A stretch of DNA of 64,000 nt from Saccharomycopsis fibuligera x Saccharomycopsis cf. fibuligera (taxonomy: Eukaryota > Ascomycota > Saccharomycetes > Ascoideales > Saccharomycopsidaceae), in NCBI GenBank assembly GCA_001936135.1, contig CP012810.1, positions 3,472,001 to 3,536,000 on the forward strand, in the 5' to 3' direction. The notes beneath the pieces were generated by a model. The model was not told the origin of the DNA and searched no databases. It saw only the letters and a program-made list of their open reading frames with translations. Position numbers and translations under genes: made by a program. This document shows positions 19,163 to 30,776 of the stretch, piece by piece (position 1 is the stretch's first letter; the number at the start of each line of letters is the position of its first letter).

Positions 19163-21046
19163 TCACTTTCTGTTTACACTTGACAGTAAGCGATGCTCGT
19201 TGATGAAAAAATTGCAAATCACCCCCATGACGCAAGTAATCAATGCAAACAAAAATGCGGCATGGCAAGCAGTATCATAAGCACCAATAATTGCATTCTT
19301 TGCAAATTCTGGTGCGCTATCGTGAGCATAATTTGAATCATGTAAAGCAAGATCAATAATCTTGTTCAATATTTTCTTTTTTGCATACTGTGGCGGGATA
19401 TTTTTTAAGTGCTTGAAGTTGTTAATCAAGTTTTTTTGTAAACTTTCCTGAAAACATGCTGTGGCCACTGAGACTCCAAGAGTTGATCCTGTAGATCTAA
19501 AGCCATATTGAATCGATGTGGTCAATGCTTGTTCTTTGTGATTCACTGAGGAAATCATCGCCACTAACGACACTGTCAACATGATGGCACAACCAAATCC
19601 GGGAAAAAACAAAACTAGAAGTTCATAAGTTTTACTGGTGTTAACTGAAGTAAAGTATAGTTGCAATACTCCAACTATAGTGATGACACCAGATAAAATG
19701 GCAAGGTAGTAATATCTTCCTGTTTTTTTCATGTATATGCCAGCTAACACTGAACCGCTGGAAACACCAAAGAAATTTGATATAAGACGTACACCGCTAT
19801 CTGTAGCAGTCAATTGTTTGACAGAGATCCAAAAGAATGGGGCAAAGTATAAATAAGAAAACATAGTCATTGACATAAACCAACAGTTCAATGATGAAAA
19901 TATCACGGTCGGTTGTTTCAACAAGTACACTGGAATCACTGGCTCTGTGGCCACAAGCAATTCGTAAAAGTAAAAGCCAGTTAACCCAACAATACTGCTA
20001 ATTACCAAAACCAAAAAGGGTGCACTATCATAAGCAAACGTTTTCCCACCCAAGGATGCTGCAGCCATAAACATAATCAACGAAGTGACCAAGATAACTG
20101 AGCCCAACACGTCGACTTTTCTCAACTTTTTCCAAACATCATTACCTTCCGCACCCAATCCAGGAGATCCAGGGGGGAGATTCAAGTATAAAAAGATGCA
20201 AGCTCCAGCAATAAGGCAGATTGGAATTTGTGCTAAAAATGCCATTCGCCAGCCAAAGTAGGATTGACAGAAGCCAGCAACCACGCCACCACTAGCAGCA
20301 CCAAGCCCAAAGGCAATGTTTCCGTAACCTTGGTAAACCCCTCTTTTGCGCAATGGGATTATATCTGACATTGTAATGGTACCCAATGTGTTGAAACCTC
20401 CGCCTCCGATACCAGTAATGAATCTGCCAATCACTAAAACCCAGAAAGAATTAGTAACACCGCAAAGCAAACAGCCGAATATAAACATTGCATTGCATAA
20501 AAGAAGCAAGCTTCTTCGACCAAAAATGTCCGATAATTTGCCGAATAATGGTTGGAATGCTGAGCATGAGAGTAAGTAAGATGTGGCGATCCAAGAAACT
20601 AAAGGTAATGCATTTAACTCACTAGCTATGATTGTGAGTAAAGTGGCAACTATGGTTGTGTCCAATGCGCCCAAGTAGATGGAAATGTAAATGGATAAAA
20701 GAATGATTCGAAGCCTGGCTTTGGAAAGCGGTTCGTCATTACTATCCTCACTATGATGATTACCATTATATGGTTGTTCGCTTGGAACTTCAGGAGCTCC
20801 CGCAATTTCAGGACATCGCAGCTGATGCTTGTTCTGCTCAGTTATAGCACCAATTGATCCATAGTTGCCCTGTATGGAAGCGTTTTGTGATAATAATCCA
20901 TCAGCAGCATAACTACTATCACCATTATCATCATCGAGTCTCTGAAATTCTGGCTCGTGGGAAAGTTCAGTAGCGATGATTCCTGGGGATAACGTAGATG
21001 GATCCAACAATGGCTGCTGTTGCAGGTGGTTGGACTTGTAACTCAT
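19163..21046 (-). CDS. MFS transporter, 14-TM DHA2/Vba-like
   Basis: A proton-driven major-facilitator transporter resembling yeast Vba proteins (vacuolar basic amino acid transport) and DHA2 multidrug antiporters. The 627-residue protein has a hydrophilic N-terminus of about 110 residues and then around 14 hydrophobic segments. Diagnostic motifs are LGALDTTIVATLL in the first helix, SWIATSYLLSCSAFQPLFGK, the motif A variant GKLSDIFGRR, and GRFITGIGGGGFN. It is a clear paralog of the gene at 41567-43318, collinear through all motifs. Substrate cannot be read from sequence; basic amino acids or drugs are the usual ones. The 1.8-kb promoter contains a perfect 7-bp inverted repeat at 21799-21819. 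Confidence 0.9.
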   Translation of the reverse strand: MSYKSNHLQQQPLLDPSTLSPGIIATELSHEPEFQRLDDDNGDSSYAADGLLSQNASIQGNYGSIGAITEQNKHQLRCPEIAGAPEVPSEQPYNGNHHSEDSNDEPLSKARLRIILLSIYISIYLGALDTTIVATLLTIIASELNALPLVSWIATSYLLSCSAFQPLFGKLSDIFGRRSLLLLCNAMFIFGCLLCGVTNSFWVLVIGRFITGIGGGGFNTLGTITMSDIIPLRKRGVYQGYGNIAFGLGAASGGVVAGFCQSYFGWRMAFLAQIPICLIAGACIFLYLNLPPGSPGLGAEGNDVWKKLRKVDVLGSVILVTSLIMFMAAASLGGKTFAYDSAPFLVLVISSIVGLTGFYFYELLVATEPVIPVYLLKQPTVIFSSLNCWFMSMTMFSYLYFAPFFWISVKQLTATDSGVRLISNFFGVSSGSVLAGIYMKKTGRYYYLAILSGVITIVGVLQLYFTSVNTSKTYELLVLFFPGFGCAIMLTVSLVAMISSVNHKEQALTTSIQYGFRSTGSTLGVSVATACFQESLQKNLINNFKHLKNIPPQYAKKKILNKIIDLALHDSNYAHDSAPEFAKNAIIGAYDTACHAAFLFALITCVMGVICNFFINEHRLLSSVNRK

Positions 21047-22843
21047 CTTATTTATGATCTTATTGATAAGTGTATCACTATGGTTAATATCGCATTACTG
21101 CCATCAGGATGCTGATTTAGTTGGCATATCAGTGCGCACCTGTTGTCCAACGGTAAGGGCTGTTCGGAGTATAACGACTCATTACTCATTTTATCAGTAA
21201 ATCGCCGAAGATGACATATTGGTGTAAGGAAGTGTGGCTGCTCTAAAAAACATTCTTACACCACGGACATTTCATAATTGAAGTCTACCAACTACATAAA
21301 TCAAGAAACGCAGCGATCATAAGTTTACTCAAAGGAATGGAGAGCATCAATTTTTTTTTATTCCCTATGGAATATGTTGGAGAAACAGGTTTGTAAGCTG
21401 CAAACTTTGACGCTGAATTACGTTGAAATTGAATTAAAACTCCGTGAAGCCGTTAGCAATAAACCATGTGAAACAGTTTAGTCTTTGTAGGAGTCGTGGA
21501 GGAGCGTAGACATTTTCTGTATTTCAAGACTCCTGGATCAACAATTTGATTTCATGATCTTTCATAATTCCGTTATTAAAAAAAAAAAAATAAAAATAAA
21601 AATAAAAAAAAAAATTTTTAACAGATTCTTTTTTTTTTTCCCTTCCAATCAGTAGATCCATGAATGCGGTCATGGTTTATATTTGAAGCGTATCTTTTCG
21701 CTTTCCCCTTTGCTTTTCTCTTTCCCCTTTGGGCTTGCCTCATATAACACATTCATGCACACGAGATCAGCGTCGACAAAAAATTAGGTTAATTAGCTAC
21801 GACCACACGGTCTGGTCGTCGATTAATACTTTATAGTCTAAATGGACATGGCTGCCGATCTAAGTTGGCTGACAAAAACCATCATAATGATGTGTTCAAA
21901 ATTTTTAATTAGGCATGCTTCGCAATGTGTCTGTGTATTTGCTGGGTATAGTTCACGTATTTAACTAGTTGCAGAATCCCTTTGCACACACACCTCGCAT
22001 TTCATGCTATGCTGGTGTTGTCGTTTTTAAAGCATACCCAAGTAACCGAAACTGGATTGTGGGTATTTCCATGGATTTCGTTATTACTTATTTTTTATGA
22101 TAAACAATGTTATTCATGCAGCGGCCTGGCAATTACGATTATCGGCTCTGCAGAGTTAAACAACATTCCAGTTTCAGTTCTCTTCCAACTTCTGGCAAAG
22201 ATACTGCCGTTATACACAATCTCATGCCTGTAAACGTTAAAACATTATAGCGCTTACTAAATAGGTGCTTAACTTAATTCTATATAATTGCTAGCTCATG
22301 GGCATAGACAAAAAAAACGCAGGTCAGATAGTGCCTTTAATTTGCACAATGTGTACAAATTTAAAAGAATCGGCGATTCAAAACTATTTTAATTTTTAAA
22401 GCTTATATTTTAGCTTAGTGTTTTAGATACTTGCCCTGGACTTCAATATCAAGAGAGAGAAAAAAAAAAAAAAACAATTTTTTTGCAACCCTAGTTACGA
22501 GTCTAACCATACATATTGTATATACAAAACCTTGGAAATGCAAGGATTTTATAATGATACATACAGCAGAACGGCATGCTAGAAGTCGTATGTTTTTGAG
22601 TATGGAATACCTAATGCAAAATTTTGGTGACTTTAAAAACTTCTAACCAAAAGATTTGGTACGAAAATAATGGGACGACAATCCGGTTGTCTATCAAGTA
22701 GAAGTCAAAAAAAAAAAAAAAAAAAAAAAAAATCCAATGATCTTTAAATTGGTAAGGACTTGAAAAATAGAATTGAAACAACAGAATTAAAAATTGAAGA
22801 ACTGAAATTTTTGGGAGAACTGAGACGGTGAAAATTCAAAAGA
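21047..22843. promoter_or_regulatory. Gene-free promoter region of the MFS transporter
   Basis: This 1.8-kb region lies between the MFS start and the protease stop. It contains A/T-rich runs (about 21577-21617), a perfect ACGACCA/TGGTCGT inverted repeat and a 26-A run (22707-22732) downstream of the protease. Two ORFs of 71-83 codons have no domain and are not called. Confidence 0.5.
21799..21819. repeat. Perfect 7-bp inverted repeat (ACGACCA-N7-TGGTCGT)
   Basis: The arms flank CACGGTC, about 750 bp upstream of the MFS start. The symmetry and CGG content are compatible with a zinc-cluster regulator site, which is inference. Confidence 0.85.
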
Positions 22844-24196
22844 TTATTCCATTACTCTAATGCTCGACTCATTGGTATATCTTGCTTGAGCTATAGCCAC
22901 TTGTGTCTCCTCCAAATCGTAATAGATGTAAGTCAGCCGTAGAAATGCATCACCGAGGATAAAATAATCCTGCTTTGAGCTGACGATGCCAAACATGCAC
23001 ACATTGCTGGTTTCTGACACTTTGAACAACAAGTCCAGAAATGGCACGTCGATAGTTTTATCTTCAAACTGGAACTTAAAATCAGGTCCGTCTTGGGTAC
23101 AATCGCATACTGGATGCTTGTAAACTTTGTCAAAAGTTGCATATTTTTCCTGAAGCGCCTTAGCAATATTGTCTGGAGCATAAATCAAACTTGTTCCAGA
23201 ATCCAAAAGAGCAGAATACCGGCTACTGCTATTGCTTTCTTTGGAACTATTGCTATTTATGTAAGTGGCGTTATCGACTGCTATCTCATCCAAATGAACG
23301 AAAAATGCCACAGTAGTATTGACTTTACTTCCAGTATCATCAATGTTAACCAAATCTAGCACTTTCAACTCATCATGGTACTTTGCCTCATCCACCGCCC
23401 CGAATAAAATTGAACCGCTTTGCGAGTCAGAACTGTTCAAGTACAACGAGTAACCCACCTTGTTAACGTAACCTTTTTGCTTTAACATTAAGGGATAATT
23501 GTCGTAATAGAATCCACCCATACCAAGCTCCTCTAGCTGTTTATGTGAAAGGGCAATGTCTCCGCGGTCTGAAGCCCTTAAAATCCATGAGCTTGCTTCG
23601 TTGGATTTCAAGCCAATGCCAAATACCCCAGACACCGCAGATGAAGACTTAGTGGCATAGCCAAACTTGAGCCCAGGAATTGTAATATTATTCAAGCTGA
23701 TTGTATCATGTCCCCACTCTCCGATAGCAGAAGACAGATCACCGTATGTTACTTTAAAGTTGTCCTTATATTTTTTATAAGTTTTGGATTTGGTGGCATT
23801 GAAAGTGCCGTATATGTTTCCCTTAGTTTCAGTTTCAACTTCAGCAGGTACCCAAAGGTCAGAAGAACCGGTATCGAGGCTCACTTTTATTGGTTGGCCA
23901 GGAGTACCTAGTTGAATTGTGGCCATGTACATTGAGTACTCGTTTTCAAGCTCGAATAAGAGATCAGTTGAAGTGACGTTCCTGGTATTTTTATGTTGAA
24001 TTCCTAGTGCAGAGTCATCATTGTTGGAGCTTACTGAATGACGCACAATATCGAAATCAAGCTTTATTGGTGTTGTTTGTTTTTGTTTATTAGCAGAATT
24101 ATGAAGCGATTTCTTGAAGTTTGATGGCAAGCTCACTGGGGCGGTCTCTGATATTGCTAAAAGTAAGTAGATGCATGCTATGAAGTCTATCATCAT
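22844..24196 (-). CDS. Secreted aspartyl protease, Sap-like and divergent
   Basis: A pepsin-type aspartyl endopeptidase. The 450-residue precursor starts with a signal peptide (hydrophobic residues 3-16), then a propeptide. The two catalytic motifs are DTGSS at 108-112 and DSGTS at 332-336. YILGDAFLR near the C-terminus is a family hallmark. It lacks a C-terminal hydrophobic tail, so it looks soluble rather than GPI-anchored. Three oddities stand out: there is no Lys-Arg Kex2 site before the mature domain, the usual first-lobe disulfide Cys pair is missing, and the flap Gly is Leu (YGDLSSA). The CDC and NVC cysteines probably form the second-lobe disulfide. Several N-glycosylation sites are present. 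A TATATAT stretch lies about 105 bp upstream. It could be a secreted or a vacuolar/periplasmic enzyme. Confidence 0.9.
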   Translation of the reverse strand: MMIDFIACIYLLLAISETAPVSLPSNFKKSLHNSANKQKQTTPIKLDFDIVRHSVSSNNDDSALGIQHKNTRNVTSTDLLFELENEYSMYMATIQLGTPGQPIKVSLDTGSSDLWVPAEVETETKGNIYGTFNATKSKTYKKYKDNFKVTYGDLSSAIGEWGHDTISLNNITIPGLKFGYATKSSSAVSGVFGIGLKSNEASSWILRASDRGDIALSHKQLEELGMGGFYYDNYPLMLKQKGYVNKVGYSLYLNSSDSQSGSILFGAVDEAKYHDELKVLDLVNIDDTGSKVNTTVAFFVHLDEIAVDNATYINSNSSKESNSSSRYSALLDSGTSLIYAPDNIAKALQEKYATFDKVYKHPVCDCTQDGPDFKFQFEDKTIDVPFLDLLFKVSETSNVCMFGIVSSKQDYFILGDAFLRLTYIYYDLEETQVAIAQARYTNESSIRVME

Positions 24197-24349
24197 AATG
24201 AGCTCTCAGGAAATATAAGAGCCCAAAAAAAAATAGGTTTTGCTGGATATAATGACTGGAAATTTGTCCAACAGTGCAACACGAGCTGAAAAAATTGTAT
24301 ATATTCTTGCAGTGGAGTATTATCAGTTACTCGAAATGGCTCACCTTTC

Positions 24350-24398
24350 AAAAAAAAAAAAAAAAAAAAAAGACATATATAAAGAAAGATGGTTTTGG

Positions 24399-24429
<31 letters not shown>
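24350..24429. repeat. Poly(A)22 and poly(T)29 pair upstream of the protease
   Basis: A run of 22 A (24350-24371) is followed 29 bases later by 29 T (24401-24429). The two tracts are complementary and could pair, and each is expected to exclude nucleosomes. They lie 150-230 bp before the protease start. Confidence 0.9.
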
Positions 24430-27075
24430 GAGGACTGGGCGCATACCTAAACTGCAAGAAACTAGCCCACTTTTAGCCAGGTGCCCTGCTCTACGCCAAC
24501 AATAAGGTAGCCACGACATTACCACTTAGTAACCACAAGCCCCAATGAAGACGGCTATTCAAGGAAGCATCTTTGAGCATTTTAGTGTAATGGCACCATA
24601 GAGAATGTTATTTGAGTAAAGGACCATCAACTTGATCAGGGACGCACGGCACTCATTTAGCGAAAATTCCTCGGGAATGTCATTCATGCGCTTTGGAGAA
24701 AACCCGGCGCATCGAGGCATATGAGCTTGGAAATCGTAGATATAAATGACAAAGTTATTGTAGTGAGTTACAGTAATATTGGTTTTGTTTGGAGGTTAAA
24801 GTGCTATGTTGAGATAATGAATCAACGCTTTTGTGAATTCATTCATTTTTTGTTGTTAATATTCCTTCTGCATTGGGTTTAAGTAACATTATTCAGCAGC
24901 GACAGGGTCTTGACAATAATTACGCTGCCACCAGGGACCTTCAAAGTATGGAGAACTCAATCGTCGCATATTTCGGAAAAAGTTGTTAAGATGAGAACTG
25001 CTTTACAACATAGTTAAAATTGTTTAGATACAAAAATCTATCGGCTGATCCAACCCACTAAAGCACGACGGTTTTACATCATGTTCACCAAAGGCAGAAT
25101 ATTTCAATACGTCAAGAAATGAAAAGGAAGCTTAACTTAAAAAAAATTCCTTCTGTTTCCTTTTCTGCAAAAACAGGTATTGCAGTAATTATGTTACGGC
25201 TACCGCAGATAGATTTATATATCAAAGATCTTTTTTTGTTATTCAAAAATAGTTTTTTTTTCTCCCAAATGCGGCAGTAGCAAAGATCCACGCAACTGTC
25301 GTGTTTGAATGTTTGATGCACAAGAGTACAATATTCACGCCGCACTTGCAAGTTCCCCAAACTTACAATATGATAATTGGATTCAATATTTAGTCAACAC
25401 ACGAGAAGCCATCATCAATTAAGAAATATTTATTGGGAGAAATACTAAAGCAGAAAGGCTAAAGAAAAAAAGAAAAAGAAAAAAAAAATAAGACATGGAA
25501 ATGTCTGCACCGAAGCTAAAACCCATGTGCTGACTTCTTTTCTTTTTTAGCCGTGATACCACTGCGGTGTTATCGTACCACACATATGCGATGTTTTGTA
25601 TACAACCGCTCGGCTCAACAACGTAGCATGAAGTATTGTCTCTAGCAATTTCCCTGCTTCACTATAATGAAGATGTAGTCGTAAAGTGCCAGTATTCTTG
25701 AGGAAAATCGCATGTTTGATAGTATGCGGCGCTGCCGTACTTTAGGTGCAGTGGTGCAACTTGGCTACCAGTCGTCTGGAGAAGTTGTTTTCCAATTATT
25801 TGGAGAAGTGGGAAATAAAGCTCTATTAGTATAAAGCATGTTTAAAAAAAAAAAATAAAAAATAATAATAAAACCAGCATGTCTGCAAACTGGTTTTTCA
25901 ACTGACTGTGAAGATCTTGTTTATTGGATGTGGTTGTGATGATGAAACTTGCATGTCATCTAGTAATATTATAATCATTGATGAATGCCAAAGACAAATT
26001 AGATCTATATATAAAAGACACTCTCTAGTATCCAAATTGGACAAGGAAGTTTTTTTAGCAGGTGCAATGTGCACTAACGGAGACACATATGATGCAAAAT
26101 AACACAAGCCTTGACTACAATGAAATCGAAAGTCTGAGTCTAATCGCGACTTTGACTGGTCCTTTCCCCCTTTTGAAGATCCACTGGTCTTGCAACGAAG
26201 GTAATCTTTTTTTTATTGTTTTATTTTTTTAGGAGCTGCACCACCGGAACTATCTGAGATACTGTCAATCAAATTTTGAAGTTTAGTTCGCTGGCGATCA
26301 GCAAAAGTAAAACAGCTCAGATGAGTTCTAAAAAAATAAATAAAATAAAAATATAACAAATAATTAAACAGAGATGCAACGCTCAAACAGATTAGACAAA
26401 GTGGCAATATCAAAACAGAATGAACGTTGGTTCTGCATCTTTTGTCATTCGTTTTCTGACCTTGTAGTGTAGCCGTATTTGCAGTAGCACCATTAGTGCT
26501 TAATATTTCTTTAGTTTGCTATTACATAGAGTACTGCACCAAAATAGCATTATTCAAACTTTGTCATATTACCACTACCTCTTGACAGTAATTCCATATT
26601 TTATGATAATCGTATAATCAAGAACAGTTTAGGTCAAACATTTAAAAATTTTTCAGCCATTAACCCAACCATGTACACTGCATAATACCATCTGCTGCAG
26701 AATAACATCACGATAAGCGAAGAAAAAACTCATACTGCTAATTAACAGTACAGAACTCAATCTCAGACCTTGTCATCAAAATGTTACCTCTCCTTTTTCC
26801 CCTGGAAATTTCCTCACCTCATTTATCTTTTTTATTGTAAATATATAGACGCAATTTTCGTTTTCTCCCTGCTCACATTCTACACAATATGTAAATCATC
26901 GCCAACACAGCAGCGTACTCGCAAAATTGAAGGGGCGCTGCCAAAGACAGAGCATAAACAGCGGTGATCATCAATTCAATTTTAGTGTTGGAACCTTCAA
27001 ACTCAAAGGGCGATAGGAGCCCGATAAAAGACCAAAGAATTCATGTTGTCTGAGGGTGCATACCTTTTTTTTTTT

Positions 27076-27103
27076 AGAGACAATTGTCTCTCTCTCTCTC
27101 TCT
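27076..27103. repeat. 16-bp palindrome joined to a (TC)n microsatellite
   Basis: AGAGACAATTGTCTCT (27076-27091) is a perfect palindrome. Its right arm runs into tandem TC dinucleotides to about 27103. Confidence 0.85.
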
Positions 27104-28153
27104 GTCTGGAAATTGAGTGTTTTGTCTCTTATTTCGGGCTAGTTGCAGCTTGGTGTCAGACATAAATTTTGACAGCAAAATCCTTCGGTACTCACTTGCG
27201 GTGGTCGCTTTCTAATTTAATATTCAGCTAGTGCTAAGTTTGTTGAGTATACATGTTTGACATGAAAAAAAATGGCATGTTCAGTTAAGCCAATTCCTTT
27301 ATCAACTATTGGCGATGAGCGGAACAAATGTAACCGACTTTGTGTTGTATAAGTCGGTAGTGCTGCTCATATTGTGTTAACTTTCATTATAGCAACAGTT
27401 TATCAAAAAAAAGAAAAAAAAAAAAAAAAAAAAAAAAGCTACACGACCCCCATCGGATCAGTACAAAACCAAAACGTTGAGAATTACGGGAAAGGGAGTT
27501 TCTTGGGCAAGTTTGCTCTTTGATTGTTATTGGTTAATTACTATTCTTTGTAAATTTGTTGAAAAAGACAAAAATTTACATGCTGAAATTTAGCCACCAT
27601 TCTTTTTTTCTTGTGAAAGTTGTGGGTCCATGGGACTTTATTTTCCCATGACTTGACAGAATGTCATTATGCATCTCGGCACTGCTAGCCAAACTGTCAA
27701 CTCCACACTCCCTAAAGTATATGGATGAATATCTTTGCTAATGTTAAACAAATAGGTATATTTAAAGTAAAAGAAAAAGGCCTTACTTCTGGAAGTATCA
27801 AACGAATTAGTAGCCGTTAATGGCAGCAAACTATATATGTTATCGCTACAAGGAACATTAAATTTTTCAAAATGAGGTAAAGCTTAATTATAACAGCGAA
27901 CTTCCCGAATCTCACCCTCCTTTAGGTAGGTTTGCAAGTAAATTTATTCATTTATGGCAAGAAATCCTAATGCGCATTTGGCATCATGCTTCCCAGCAAT
28001 ATCATCAGCAGTGTAAGGATAGTAATTTGCGAATTTTCGATTTTTTATAAGATGATAAACTTTTGTTCTGAAGGCTGGAAATTTTAAGACATTTTATTTA
28101 ATAACTGTTTCTCTTTTTTTATATATATATAAAAGTCATTCTTTATTTTATTT

Positions 28154-28185
<32 letters not shown>

Positions 28186-30290
28186 AGCTCAGGTGCTAAA
28201 ATTATGAGATTGCTTCTGCACATATGTCTTTCTTTGGCTTCTCCAAAAAAAAAAAAAAAAAGGTTGAATTACTTGCTGTTTGATTGTCGGCTGTATGTCT
28301 AGGATACAAAAATGGACGATCAAAGTACATCAAACAGTGAAAAAAAACCTGCAGACCGATGATCGATTATCTTTTCAGTTTTCGAAAACCCAAAATTTTC
28401 CGGCTTTTATTTCTAACCAACTCAAGATAAAACAAGCTGTAGATCATGCATGATCGTCTGGAGTTTCATGCTAAATTTATCATATGGCACAAATATAAGT
28501 GGTATAAGTGGATTTGGATTTAAAATGCATATTGAATTACGGTATGCTGCGTGTTTATGAACAATTTATTGAACAATTTATTGACTTTTTTTTTTTTTTT
28601 TTTCAAATTTGGTGACACGTTTGACAACGAACTAATAAGCTGATATTTACTAATCGGATAGAGGAATCATTAATTGCATAAGGAAGAATAAGAGCAACCA
28701 AGCATTATTGGCGACTGGCGATAAATTTTATGTAATTGATTGTTTGAATTAATCATCTAATGACCAGCGGTGCTCTGCTGTATAATATTACCTTTATATA
28801 ATAAGGGTGATTGTTACCGAAAATTGCAACTGTGCGCAGTACCACAGTCACTTGACGCAGACACTTTGTTACGATTGAGAATTCTTTAACTAAAATCAAA
28901 ATCCTGAGTTATTCAAAAAAAAAAAAAAAAAAAAAAAAAGGCTACGTTATGACATCAAGTAAGTGTCTCATCCAAGTTTCAACCATTCAAAGGTAAAATG
29001 AGCTGCTTAGTTACAAGAAAAGAAGCAGGACGTTTCTTTTTCGTCGAATATTGGTAACTTGGTGTCGTCTTGTTCATTCTAGCAGTTGTTGCTGCTCACT
29101 CAGCTGTCTTAAAGTGTTTCTCTGGAGCCTGAAGCCCGAAGCCCGAGACAGGAAATCTGGCGGATAGACCTCAAAGCAGATATGCTGCGCGTATTCTCTG
29201 GCCATGTTATAGATTTTCTCGCTTTCAGTTTCTCGCATATCCCACAGCAAGAAGCATCAAGCAACGTAAAACAACATGGCAGCATATAAAATAGTTTTTT
29301 CAGTGACGAGTAAGGCGCAAACTTTAATCGTGGACCGTCATATTGATATTGGCGACAATCAAAATTTTCATCTGTGTTGATTGATTAATCTCAAGGTATA
29401 TTTTGATAGTAGCAATTAGTAGAAGAAGCTAGCTATATTGCGCCTCGGGGAAAACATCCGGAATTGTAATCTTTAAAGATGTCTACTCGATGTACTAGTC
29501 TAGAGCCAAGTGATCGTGACGACCATGCCGTCAGTTGCCAGAGTCTTTGATGTGATACTCGAATCGACAAATTAGTAATCGTCACTTGAAGTCGTTAATT
29601 TGGCGCCCCTGTCAAAATTTAATCTTGCAAACTAATTGTCTACGGATTATTGTTTCAAGCAGTTAGTATTTATGAAAAACAATAGAAATACAACGCAAAG
29701 GCCCTTATATATGCTGCAGTTAAGTGATCACAATCTTCAGAAATGTAAGCAATCTTACGCAAATTCAACAAACTTATTGGTTTTGCAAACAAATTAACTA
29801 CACTCAAAAGATATTTGCCTTTTTCACTTTCGAGTCACTATTTATTTATTTATTCTTTGTTATCGAGTATTGTTAGAATATATGATAATCCTGTAGTCGG
29901 AGATCAGCCATGGACGCATGAATGCTCTTTAATATTAATCCGCGATTGTGACAGGTCACCTCTGCTCCCAGTTTATGAATAACATCTCTTGAACGAGCGC
30001 AAGCAAATCTATGTTAGTTTTGATTAAAAAAATTACTAAATGATGAGACGCCTTTTGTTCTTTTAGCGATATATACGCGGATATCTCGCTATTTTAGGAA
30101 TTTATCTAAAATTGAGTGATCTGGTATCGGTTACACCTGAAGCAGTGATTTTTTGCTAGAAAACTTCTAGTCAACCCCAATGTTCTGCACAGCTTTACGC
30201 CGAAATTCAATCAAATGAGTGCTTGAATTGTGTTCCTTGCAAGATATAAATTCAAGTCAGAGTCATATCTGCCTACCGAAGCTTACACAG

Positions 30291-30338
30291 TCCACAGTTT
30301 CCTAACCTGTCCACAGCCAGCGGGTGAAAAACTGTGGA
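30291..30338. promoter_or_regulatory. Inverted pair of Met31/Met32-like sites upstream of FMO
   Basis: TCCACAGTTT (30291-30300) and its exact reverse complement AAACTGTGGA (30329-30338) flank 28 bases, which contain a further CCACAG (30311-30316). AAACTGTGG is the established core of the S. cerevisiae Met31/Met32 site in sulfur-assimilation promoters. The pair is about 440-490 bp before the FMO ATG. The sequence identity is seen directly; the regulation is inference. Confidence 0.6.
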
Positions 30339-30776
30339 GCAGAGACATTGCGCGGGATTAGGAACAGTCTCTCGGAGTTGAGACTGACAGGATACCTTAC
30401 CACTTCTCAAATAACCAAAAAAAACAAACTCTATCAAAGCTATGAATCAAACAGCCTGTATCCGGTATCAGTCCACTAACTTCTGCTGCGAATATTCATA
30501 TATATATATATTTGCAGTGCTGAAGAAGAACTGCCAGTCCACCAATGGTTTCTCAAATATTGTTTATGCCTGCAGCAGATTGCGCAATCGCCAGTGGGCT
30601 GAAAATTTCATCCACACCAAAGCACAGATCAACGCTACTCGGCCGAGCAGGAGGAGACCGGTATAAAATAAATAAAATGACTCTTTTCTCAGTGTTAATG
30701 TTATCTCCACTGTCATTATCAACATCATATCTAATCCCAAAATACCAAACCCCATCTCCACCATAGTTTAATCAAC

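Larger units (their letters stand above)
24197..30776. other. 6.6-kb gene-free region
   Basis: This is the longest gap in the window. It separates the divergent protease and flavin monooxygenase genes. All ORFs are under 85 codons and none has a recognisable domain. The contents are many A/T runs (including 27405-27437, 28162-28185 and 28915-28939), a (TC)n repeat joined to a 16-bp palindrome (27076-27103) and a 14-bp palindrome (28442-28455). Two strong + strand TATA boxes are present (26006-26017 and 28122-28134) with no ORF after them. Close to the FMO gene lie a Met31/32-like inverted repeat (30291-30338) and a TATA element (TATAAAATA, about 30661). I saw no tRNA, transposon or long inverted repeat. 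It may be long promoters, a noncoding-RNA locus or a centromere. Confidence 0.6.

Noticed and set aside
25898-26107. Overlapping ORFs of 64-69 codons on both strands in the gene-free region
   Set aside because: The + strand frame opens at GTG rather than ATG, and neither translation resembles a known protein. Mutual overlap is common in short random ORFs.
28442-28455. 14-bp palindrome GATCATGCATGATC in the gene-free region as a functional site
   Set aside because: A 14-bp palindrome is expected by chance at near this frequency in several kilobases, and no neighbouring element supports it.
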